A DNA stretch of 35,870 bases, taken from NCBI GenBank assembly GCA_035513275.1, contig DATKCJ010000308.1:1-35870 (forward strand), in the 5' to 3' direction. Position 1 is the first letter of the stretch. Each line of letters starts with the position of its first letter. The notes below the pieces were generated by a model. That model worked only from the letters and a program-made list of their open reading frames with translations. It was not told the DNA's origin and searched no databases. Origin of the DNA: DATKCJ01 sp035513275. GTDB taxonomy: Bacteria > Verrucomicrobiota > Verrucomicrobiia > Opitutales > Opitutaceae. A program made the position numbers and the translations under genes. Shown here in pieces: positions 8,581-18,500 of this stretch.

Positions 8581-11500
8581 ATGACTACTTGCGTGAGCCG
8601 AAAGGCCCGTTCGAACCGTGTGCGTGCCACACTTTTTTTCGTAGCTGCTTCGCTTCCCGGAGGCGGCAGCCTTCACGGCCAGGCAAATCTCCCGGACTCC
8701 GCAGGGGCGGATACGGACGAGGTGATCGTCCTGTCTCCATTCGAGGTGAGCGCGGATCGCGACACTGGATACCAGGCGACGGACACGCTTGCCGGGACGC
8801 GCTTGCGCTCCGATCTGAAAGACGTCGGCTCGGCGATCAGCGTGCTCACCAAGGAATTCCTGCAGGACATCGGCGCCACCGACAACATGTCGGCCCTGAG
8901 CTATGCGACAAACATGGAGGTGGGAGGTCTCACCGGCAATTTTCAGAATGCACCTAACACCGGATCCTTCGCCCTGACTGCCGAGGAGAACAACCGGTTC
9001 AATCCAAACAGCAACACGCGTGTCCGAGGACTCGTCGGTGCCGACAACACGCGAAACTATTTCCGCACCAATGTCGCCTGGGACGGCTATAACGTCAGCC
9101 GCATCGACATCCTTCGCGGGCCCAACAGCATCCTCTTCGGTCTCGGCAGTCCCGGCGGAGTCGTCAACGCCACGACAGATTCTGCCGAGCTCGTGCGCGA
9201 TCGCGGGCAGGTCAGCTTCACAACGGACGAATTTGGCTCGTTCCGCGCGACGGCGGACTACAACAAGGTGTTGATCAAAAGCGAACTCGCTCTGCGCATT
9301 GCGCTGTTGAGCGAACAGGAGGAGTTCAAGCAGGAACCCGCCGAAGACGACGAAAACCGGATGTTTCTGGCGACGAAGTATCGCCCGAGTTTTCTGAACC
9401 GGAACGGCATGTCCTTCGAAGTCGCAGTCGACTTTGAGCGGGGCTACGGGAGCGCCAACCGGCCGCGAACCGCGCCTCCTCACGATTACATCACGGGTTG
9501 GGTGGAGCCCGTTTCCACGCAGCCGATACAGTTGCCGGCTGGCACGAACTTCATGGGCTTTCCGGGCGGTCTCATTCCCGCCTACACGCAGTTCGCGGAT
9601 CAGGCCGGTATCACCTTTCTTCAGAACGTGGGCCGGACCTTCGGGCCCGAGTTCCAGCTTTGGGCGGACGCATTTGGGCCTCGCCTGAATGTGAACTCGC
9701 TGGCGAGCAGCGAAGATTATTGGCGTCAGGGCCGGGTCTGGGTGGAGGGGGTGCGATTGACCAACGGGAACACCTACTTCGGCAACCCCCAGACTTCCCG
9801 CCGCCTCTTTGGTTATGGCAACGCGTTTCAAGATACACCACTCCGGAACCTTAGGGACTATGTCATCGCTCAGAATCATCCGTTGGGGAGCTTCTTCGTG
9901 CCGCCGCACTTAACCGATCCGACGGTGTTCGACTTCTATCACAAGCTGCTCGACGGTCCAAACAAGGAGGAGTGGAACGACTTCGATCAGCTGCGCGTGG
10001 TGCTCGCCAACACTTTCTTCAATCAGAAGCTTGGCTACGAGCTGTCGTATTTCCACGAGAATGTGACGCGTGGGCAGACGACCTACCTGCCGGGCGGGGC
10101 GCGCATCTTCGTCGATACTCAACTGGAGACGATCGAGGGCTTGCCGAACCCGGACTTCGGCCGGCCTTACGTTCAAGAGACCACGTTCTCGGGTAATCGG
10201 ATTCGTGAGAACGAGGTCGAGGGTTTCCGTGCGTCAGCATTCGGGGAACTCAATTTCAACAACAACGAGCGAGACGACTCGTGGTGGCGCCGCGTTCTCG
10301 GGAGGCACATATTCAACGCTGCATATTCGGAAGACGAATCCTTCGAGGACACGCGCAACTTCCAGCGCCATGTTCTCGGGCCGGAGTTTGTCGAGAAATC
10401 CCCCAATAATCCGCTCTTCAACAATCGCACCCGCGTTTCCGTGCGCAACTACCTCGGCGACAGCCTTGCCGGGCGCACGTCAATTTCCGGAGCGAACATC
10501 AACAATCTCGACCGCTACGTGATTCCTGCCGGAGGGACGATCGATCTGCGCTGGTTCGACACGATGTGGAACGCTCCGGCTTCGGTGAACCCTGCTGGAG
10601 CCTGGGTCAATCCGCTTGGGCAGAACTGGGATCAGGCCGCCAACCCGGCCAACTACGTTGGGTGGACGAATGACGATTACACGATCACCGACGCGCTGAG
10701 CGGCGATCCCGCCGACCTCGACGCGGCAACTCGCGACGCCGCCATGACTCGAAACATCGTCGAGTCGACCGCCCTCACATGGCAAGGTCACCTGTTCGAC
10801 GGATTGATCGTCGGCACATTCGGCTGGCGCGAGGACAAATCCGTCTCCGATCGGATCAGCACCCAGACCAACCCGGAACCTTACAACAGCGCCATTGTTG
10901 ATCCGGAGTTCTACAACCTGGACCCGGCAAACCCACGGCTAGTGTCCAACTCGTTCGTCGTTCGCTCCAAGAACAACAGCGCCGTCGTGCATCTCAACAA
11001 GCTGCCTTGGGTCGGCAAGGAACTGCCGCTCAACGTCAGTCTCTCCTACAACGAAGGCGAGAATTTCAACCCGACTACGAGTCGCCGGGATGTCAACGGC
11101 GGGTTCCTGCCCCAGCCGCAGGGCTCCACTGAGGAATACGGCGTGCTGATAAGCACCAAGGACAATCGCTACTCGTTGCGGGTCTTCAAATACGAGACCG
11201 GAGTGCTCTACTCCAACTCCGTGCAAATCCCGAATGCGAACTTCCGGCTCGCACAGTTCTTCACACCAGACGTCCTGCAGGACATCGAGGAGGGAATCAT
11301 GCGGTCAAATTATGAAGCGCTGGTCACACCGCCGACATGGAGCATCGATGATCAGGAGAACATCCATGCCCCGGCGTGGCGGCAGTTCGAACAAGCGCTC
11401 GTCGCGCAGTTTCCCGGCTTTGTGCCCTCCTGGCTGACCGCAGGCACCTGGCCGGCGACCCGCCAGACCGCATTGAGTATGGGCTTCGCCAATACCGAGG

Positions 11501-12177
11501 ACAACGTTTCGAAGGGCTGGGAAATCGAGTTCACCGCGAACCCCACGCGCCAGTTGCGACTCACGGTCAACGCCTCCAAGGCCAATGCCACACGCACGAA
11601 CGTGCCCGGCAACTCAACCCGTTCCCTCTACGAGTTCATCCAAGGCCAGATCGTCAACCCCGACGGCACGCCGACGGCAGCCGGCCTCATGCGCGGGGCC
11701 GATTGGGAGAACGATACCATGGCCGACGTTTGGTATGACCAGAACTGGATCGACTACGGAGTGAACCAGCAGCTCAACGGCCAGCCAGCACCTGAACTCG
11801 TCGAGTGGCGTGCGAACGCTCTCGCCAACTACACCTTCAGCGAGGGTTCGCTCCGTGGCTTCGGAGTGGGCGGAGCCTATCGTTACGAAGGCAGCTCGAC
11901 GATCGGGTTTCCCTACTACTTTGACGCGGACGGCGTTGTCACCCTCGATGTCGATCGTCCTTTCAAGCGAGGTTCCAACGGACGATTCGACATCTGGTTC
12001 CGCTACGGCCGTCGCCTCCACGATAACAAGGTCGACTGGTCCATTCAGCTCAACGTCTCCAACCTCTTTGGAGACGACGAGCTGATCCCGGTTCGCGCCA
12101 ATCCTGATGGCACGGCGGCCAACTTCCGCATCCAGCAGGGCATGAGTTGGCGGCTCACGAACACTTTTCGTTTCTGA
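8581..12177 (+). CDS. TonB-dependent outer-membrane receptor
   Basis: The chosen ATG gives 1198 residues with a signal peptide (hydrophobic ATLFFVAASLPGGGSLHGQ). Starting further upstream would overlap the regulator gene. A TonB-box-like segment, DEVIVLSPFEVSAD, lies near residue 46. The plug domain follows (TRLRSDLKDVGSAISVLTKEF) and ends with RIDILRGPNSILFGLGSPGGVVN near residues 173-195. The rest is a large beta-barrel ending in Phe (WRLTNTFRF). The protein should import oligosaccharide fragments across the outer membrane using TonB energy. No SusD partner is nearby, which is usual outside Bacteroidota. Position just after the LacI gene suggests substrate-controlled expression. The ligand cannot be read from sequence. 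Confidence 0.95.
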   Translation: MTTCVSRKARSNRVRATLFFVAASLPGGGSLHGQANLPDSAGADTDEVIVLSPFEVSADRDTGYQATDTLAGTRLRSDLKDVGSAISVLTKEFLQDIGATDNMSALSYATNMEVGGLTGNFQNAPNTGSFALTAEENNRFNPNSNTRVRGLVGADNTRNYFRTNVAWDGYNVSRIDILRGPNSILFGLGSPGGVVNATTDSAELVRDRGQVSFTTDEFGSFRATADYNKVLIKSELALRIALLSEQEEFKQEPAEDDENRMFLATKYRPSFLNRNGMSFEVAVDFERGYGSANRPRTAPPHDYITGWVEPVSTQPIQLPAGTNFMGFPGGLIPAYTQFADQAGITFLQNVGRTFGPEFQLWADAFGPRLNVNSLASSEDYWRQGRVWVEGVRLTNGNTYFGNPQTSRRLFGYGNAFQDTPLRNLRDYVIAQNHPLGSFFVPPHLTDPTVFDFYHKLLDGPNKEEWNDFDQLRVVLANTFFNQKLGYELSYFHENVTRGQTTYLPGGARIFVDTQLETIEGLPNPDFGRPYVQETTFSGNRIRENEVEGFRASAFGELNFNNNERDDSWWRRVLGRHIFNAAYSEDESFEDTRNFQRHVLGPEFVEKSPNNPLFNNRTRVSVRNYLGDSLAGRTSISGANINNLDRYVIPAGGTIDLRWFDTMWNAPASVNPAGAWVNPLGQNWDQAANPANYVGWTNDDYTITDALSGDPADLDAATRDAAMTRNIVESTALTWQGHLFDGLIVGTFGWREDKSVSDRISTQTNPEPYNSAIVDPEFYNLDPANPRLVSNSFVVRSKNNSAVVHLNKLPWVGKELPLNVSLSYNEGENFNPTTSRRDVNGGFLPQPQGSTEEYGVLISTKDNRYSLRVFKYETGVLYSNSVQIPNANFRLAQFFTPDVLQDIEEGIMRSNYEALVTPPTWSIDDQENIHAPAWRQFEQALVAQFPGFVPSWLTAGTWPATRQTALSMGFANTEDNVSKGWEIEFTANPTRQLRLTVNASKANATRTNVPGNSTRSLYEFIQGQIVNPDGTPTAAGLMRGADWENDTMADVWYDQNWIDYGVNQQLNGQPAPELVEWRANALANYTFSEGSLRGFGVGGAYRYEGSSTIGFPYYFDADGVVTLDVDRPFKRGSNGRFDIWFRYGRRLHDNKVDWSIQLNVSNLFGDDELIPVRANPDGTAANFRIQQGMSWRLTNTFRF

Positions 12178-12217
12178 GCGCGAGGCGCCGCACAGGCTTG
12201 CGGCATTGATTCAACCT

Positions 12218-12243
12218 GCGCCCGGTCGTCGTTGACCGGGCGC
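12218..12243 (+). terminator. Hairpin terminator candidate after the receptor gene
   Basis: The arms GCGCCCGGTC and GACCGGGCGC are exact complements around a six-base loop, beginning 41 bases after the receptor stop. There is no T-run behind it, so intrinsic termination would be atypical. Position is the main support. Confidence 0.5.
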
Positions 12244-12335
12244 TGCCGTGTCTTGAGTCGCGCGCGACGAACACGATGCTGCGCCGTTGCTCTTCGATTG
12301 CTGGAAGTGCGCGGATTGATCCGAGCAATCGCCGC

Positions 12336-12364
12336 TTTCCCCGGGATGAAATCGCGCGGCGTTG
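12336..12364 (+). promoter_or_regulatory. Copy 2 of a block shared by two upstream regions
   Basis: Same 14-base start (TTTCCCCGGGATGA) and 7-base end (GGCGTTG) as at 8460-8488, with the same total length of 29. It lies 166 bases before the ATG at 12531. Confidence 0.35.
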
Positions 12365-12530
12365 AGCGGCTCGTCTCTCGCGCCAGAGTTTCTGTTACCC
12401 CTTTGGTTCCTCTTTGGATTCAAACCATCCCCATTTCGCAACGATTCGAGTAATTCCCCGCGACCAAGAGCCGCCACGGATGCGGCAGCATCATCCGTTC
12501 ATCCCCGGTGATCCCAAGACTTCCTTTCGA

Positions 12531-15500
12531 ATGAAAACAAGCATTTCCACGACCCGCGGCGCTAGGTGCGCCCTCATTTCCTCCAAGTTCTTCCTGGTCG
12601 CACTGCTCGCTCTCACCGGCGTCGTCTCGCGAGGTGAAGTCCTGGTTGGCTACCAGATGGACAACTTCCCTGGCACCGACTCGCTTTCCGGTCCTGACTA
12701 TTTGCTTCCGACCACAGCGGTGGCGGGCAGCTTTACCGACAGCAGGCTCGAGACGCTCGCGCTGTCCGTCGGCCCGAGCTTCTCCCCGGGCAACCAGACG
12801 GGCTTTTATCGCTTCAACGGGAGTGGTGTGCCGACCACGGAAATGGTTTCGGGAAACTACGTCGAGTTCACACTTCAGCCCCTTCCGGGATATGCGTTCA
12901 GCTTGGACGCGACGAACTCGCTGCAATTCAACTCCCGCACCTACGACGTCGCGGCAGGAGTGTTCGTCCGATCATCTCTCGACAACTATGCGACAACACT
13001 CGCTCCGGTCGTTGTAGGTGACGGCTTGTTGCGAAGTTTCAGCCTGGCCGGATTCTCCGACGTCACCACGGCTGTAACGTTCCGTGTCTACATCTATGCT
13101 CCCGATGGCGCCGCAAACCTCGCGATCCGTAGCGGCGGCACCCTGGGCGAGACGGGCAATCTCGATTTTGTTATCAACGGCACAATCACCGAGGTCGGCC
13201 TGGTTCACGTGACCGGAGTAACCGTCGCTCCGGAAAGTGCGCCCCTGATTGTGAATGACACGCTGCAGTTGACCGCAACATTGTCGCCGGCGGACGCGAG
13301 CTTCCAGTCAGTCACATGGGCGTCGGACGACACGGACGTCGCGACCGTTGATGGCAGCGGCCTTGTCACCGCGGTTGGCGAAGGCACTGCAACGATCACC
13401 GCGACGACAGACGACGGCGGCTTTCAGGATACCTGTGAGATCACGGTGACGCGTGTTCCCGTGACAGGAGTCGGTGTCGCTCCGACAAGCGCCTCGCTCG
13501 ACATCAACGCGAAGGTCCAGCTCATCGCGACGGTTGCGCCCGCTGATGCGAGCTTCCCCGGCGTCTCGTGGAGCTCGAGCGACTCGGATGTCGCCGCAGT
13601 CGATTCGGAGGGCCTTGTCACTGCTGTTGCGACTGGAGAGGCTACGATCACGGTCACGACTGCTGACGGAGGATTCACGGCGGACAGCGTCGTGACGGTT
13701 TCCAACGTTCTTGCCTCGGGCATCGGCGTCGTCGACGACCATGGGTGGACGACATTGATCCCAAGTCCGGATTCGCTCCTGGTCTATGTGAGCAGTTCCG
13801 AAGGCGACGACAACAACGACGGTCTGTCCGCAGTGACTCCGAAGGCGACGATCGATGCAGCCGACGCGCTTGTCCGTGAAGGTTATCCTGACTGGATGCT
13901 CCTGAAGCGTGGCGACGTTTTCCTTCAGCCAAGTCTCGGCCGGTGGAAGAACGGCCGAAGTGCGAGCGAGCCGATGGTGCTTACCTATTACGGAGATTCG
14001 GGTCCGCGCCCTTTGATCAAACTGACCGGATCGTTCGTGAACTGGAACGGCCAGCCGCGGAACAACCAGGCGTTCGTCGGGCTCGACTTGTATCACTCGA
14101 TCAGCGATCCGGACTCGCCGGATTTTACGAACGCGAGCAGCGGCTCCGGATTATCCTTCAATTCAGGCCCCAGCGGGCATGCGTTCAATCTGCTCGTCGA
14201 GGACGTTCGCCTGCGGTTCTGCAGCATGATTGTGCAGGGCCAGAACGAGGACTTCTTCGTCCACAACGCCCACATCCGCCGGAACATCATCATAAACGTG
14301 TGGGCGCACGGTTCGACGGACGGAGATGTGATTGTCAACGGCATGTTCGTCCGCGGTGTGGAAGACATCTTCATCGAGGAAAACCTGTTCCATCACAACG
14401 GCTGGAACGCCGGCATTCCCGACGCGTTGGCAAACCAGTTCAATCACAACCTCTACATGCAGCACAGCAACTTTGGTGAAGTGCTCGTGCGCGGAAATCT
14501 GCTGTCGTTCGGCTCGGCGCACGGCGTGCAGCTTCGCCAGGGCGGCACCGCCGTGATGAATGCATTCGTCGGCAACGCAGTCTCGATGAACTTCGGCTAC
14601 TCGAGTCCGCCAGCGAACTATTTCGGACTCACTTTCATCGAGGACAACGTCATCACCGACGGCCGGCCTATGATCCCCAACGACACGTCCGATCCGCAGA
14701 CCGGCGCGATCTGGGGACTTTCCCGCGGCAACTTTCTCAACAACACCGCGTTCGTGAACGACAACATCGTCGCCAACATCCTCGACAATCGCGGCGGCAA
14801 CATGCGGCCCTACGACAACATGGCGGCGAATTCCCTCGGGACCGGGAACATCGGGTGGAACTGGGTGCAGAGCAATGTGCCGTCGGACAATCCGGGCTGG
14901 CTCGACCCGAATCGAAACGCTGCCAGCTTCGCCGCATCGCGTGGATTCGGAGACTGGAGCGGCTACATCGCCGCGGCAGTGGATCGCCCGCTCGGGACGA
15001 TGCCTTTCGACCTTACGGCCTATGCTTACGTGAACTACATCCGCGAAGGTTTCAACAAGTCTGCCGTTGGCGCACCCTATGAATACGATCCCGACATTGG
15101 GGAGATCATTCCGGTCACGGGAGTGAGCCTGCCGGTATCGCTCACACTCAACGCCGGCGAGCAGCAGACGCTCTACCCAACAATCATTCCGGCAAACGCC
15201 ACCAATCAGACGGTCACTTGGAGTTCGAGCGACGACAACGTCGCCACCGTCGACGCGGTGGGCCTCGTCTCGGCAGTCGCTTCGGGAACAGCCACGATCA
15301 CCGTGACAACAATCGACGGCGGATTCCAGGCGAGCACCTCGGTCACAGTCGAGAGTGTCGTGATTCCGGTGACCGGCGTCAGCGTCACGCCGGAGAGCGC
15401 CACCATCGAGTTGGGATCGACCCGCACGCTGCTGGCCACGGTCGCTCCGGCGAACGCGTCCGATACGGGCGTGACATGGGCTTCAAGCAATCCCGATGTC

Positions 15501-18500
15501 GCCACGGTCAGCGGCGCCGGCATCGTGACGGCCGTGGCGACCGGCGCGGCCACGATCACCGCAACGACCAACGATGCTGGATTCACTGACAGCACCGAGG
15601 TCGTCGTGAGCGAAGCAGCTCCGTCGTTCGTTCTAGTCGGCTATGACATGGACAACTTCCCGGGCAACGATTCGCTTTCCGGTCCTGACTATTTGCTTCC
15701 GACCACTGCGGTTGCGGGCAGCTTTACCGACAGCAGGCTCGAGACGCTCGCGCTGTCGGTCGGCGCGAGCTTCTCCCCGGGCAATCAAACGGGCTTTTAT
15801 CGATTCAACGGGAATGGTGTGCCGACGACGGAAGAGGTTTCGGGAAATTACGTCGAATTCACGCTTCAGCCCCTTCCAGGAATCGCGTTCAGCTTGGCCC
15901 CGACGAACTCGCTGCAGTTCAACGCCCGCACCTACGACGTCGCGGCAGGAGTGTTCGTCCGATCATCTCTCGACAACTATGCGACAACACTCGACTCGGT
16001 CGTTGGAGGTGATGGGGGGGTGCGAAGTTTCAGCCTGGCCGGATTCTCCGACGTCACCACGGCTGTAACCTTCCGTGTTTACATCTATGCGCCTGACGGC
16101 TCCGCCAACCTCGCGATCCGCAGCGGAGGGACCCTGGGAGAGACGGGCAATCTCGATTTCGTTATCAACGGATCCATCACCGAATTGGAGATCACCCATG
16201 CAACCGGTGTGTCAGTGTCGCCCGAAAGCGCGACGGTCACCACCGGCGACTCGGTGCAGTTGACTGCAAATGTCATCCCTGGAGATGCGACTATCCAAAG
16301 CGTCACCTGGACTTCGAGCAATCCGGACGTTGCGACCGTAGACGCCGCAGGTCTTGTAACGTCGCTCGCGGCAGGCACGACAACCATCACTGCGACGACC
16401 ACCGATGGCGGTTTCCAGGATGATTCTGCCGTCACAGTCGAGGATGTCGCAGTCACTGGAGTGAGCGTCGAGCCGGACGGTGTCACGCTAGACATCAATG
16501 TCGCGGCACAGCTCACCGCCTCTGTGACTCCGGCGAACGCCACCAACCCCGCCTTCACTTGGAGTTCGAGTGATCCCGCGATCGCAACGGTGAACAGCAG
16601 CGGAAAGGTCACTGCAATCTCCAGCGGTTCTGCGACGATTACGGCAACCACCGCCGATGGCGGCTTCACCGATGAGTGCCTGGTGACGGTCACGTCCACC
16701 GTGGCGTCGGGCATCGGTTTGATCAACGCCGACGGATGGACGGTGCTGGTCCCGAGCGCGGACTCGCGCCTCGTCTATGTGAGCACCTCGCAAGGCGACG
16801 ATGGCAACGACGGTCTATCGCCTGAGACACCGAAGGCCACGATCGACGCAGCGAACGAACTCATCCGCGACGGCTATCCAGACTGGATGTTGCTCAAGCG
16901 CGGGGACACGTTTGCGCCAGGCAACCTTGGTCGTTGGAAGAGTGGCCGCAGTGCCACCGAGCCCCTGGTGTTGACCTACTACGGAGACAGCGGCCCACGA
17001 CCGGTGATAAAGCTCATCAACAACCAGTTCGTCGCCTGGGAGGCTCAGCCTCGCCACAACACCGCGTATGTCGGACTGGATTTCTATCGCTCAATCAGCG
17101 ATCCGCACTCGCCTGACTTCACCAACACAAGCGGAGGCGACGCCCTCTGGTTCAACTGCGGACCGGCCGGGGACGCCTACAACGTCCTGGTTGAGGACTG
17201 CCGCTTTCGCTACTGCGGCCTTACGATCCGGGGTCAGCAGAGCAGCGCGCCCTTCGTGCACAACGTGCACGTCCGTCGAAATGTCATCATGCACAACTGG
17301 AGGCACAACTCCGAGACGAGCGATGCGATCATCCAAGGGCTCCACTGCGTCGCCGTGATGGGGTTGCACATCGAGGAGAATCTCATCCACCACAACGGCT
17401 GGAGTGAGGACGTTCCCGGTGCGCTGGCAAATCAGTTCAATCACAACGTCTACCTGCAATTCAACAACGGCGGTGAGATCGTGGTGACTGGCAACATCAT
17501 CTCCTTTGGCGCGGCGCACGGCATCCAGTTGCGTGCCGGTGGTATCGCAACGATGAACGCGTTCGTCGGGAACGCGATCTCGATGAATGTCGGCTACTCG
17601 AGTCCGCCGCTTTTCTACACCGGCCCGACTGTCATCCACGACAATGTCGTCACCGACGGCAGGCCGATGATCCCGAATGATTCCTCCGATCCACAGACAG
17701 GGGCCATTTGGGGCTTGTGGCACGACAACATCGAGAACCCAACCTTCGTCGACAACATCGTGGCGAACATTCTCGACGACCGCGGTGTCAACATGCGGCC
17801 GTTTTCCAACCTGGCCGTGAACCAATTCGGGACTGGAAACATCGCATGGAACTGGGTGCGCGACAACAACCCAGCCGAAGATCCGGGTTGGCTCGATCCG
17901 ACCCGCAACGCCGACAGCTTCGGCACTGCGATGGGGTGGGGAAATTGGAACGGCTTCATCGCCGCTGCCGCCGATCGCGGTGTGCGCATGATGCCCTATG
18001 GCCTCTCGGCCTACGCCTATGTCGACTACATCCGGGAAGGTTTCAGCAAGGTGCCTGTCGCCGCGCCATTTGAGTTCGACGACTCCGCTCCCGCGAACAA
18101 CGTGCCCGATATCACGACGCAATCGTTGAACGATGGCACGTTCGGCGAGTCCTACACACAGTCGATCGCAGCGACTGGTGGAGACGGCGCACACGTTTGG
18201 ACCCTCGTCTCCGGCAGCTTGCCGGAGGGACTGGAGTTGGCCGTCGACGGCTCGATTTCGGGCACAACGACTGCGGCCGGCGCCAGCACATTCATCGTGC
18301 AGGTGGCGGACAGCGATTCGTTCCACGGTCCGGCCGATGAGGATCGCAAGATCTACACGCTGACCATCGCGCCAGCCCAGGCAACTGTCACGCTCGACGA
18401 CCTCGTCCACACCTACGACGGCGGGCCGAAGAGCGCGCTCGCCACAACGACACCGCCAGACCTGCCGGTGGAAATCACCTACGACGGCAGCAGCAGCGCC

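Larger units (their letters stand above)
12178..12530. other. Intergenic leader region, 353 bases
   Basis: No gene is supported here. It holds a 10-bp hairpin at 12218-12243 and the second copy of a block shared with the receptor leader at 12336-12364. The rest should carry the promoter and a leader of the giant secreted protein, but I find no convincing -35/-10 pair. Confidence 0.5.

Noticed and set aside
13207..16700. Regularly repeated sequence that could suggest a CRISPR array or satellite repeat
   Set aside because: The repeats are about 250 bases long, in frame, and encode BIG_2 domains with diverged DNA. There are no short identical repeats with spacers.
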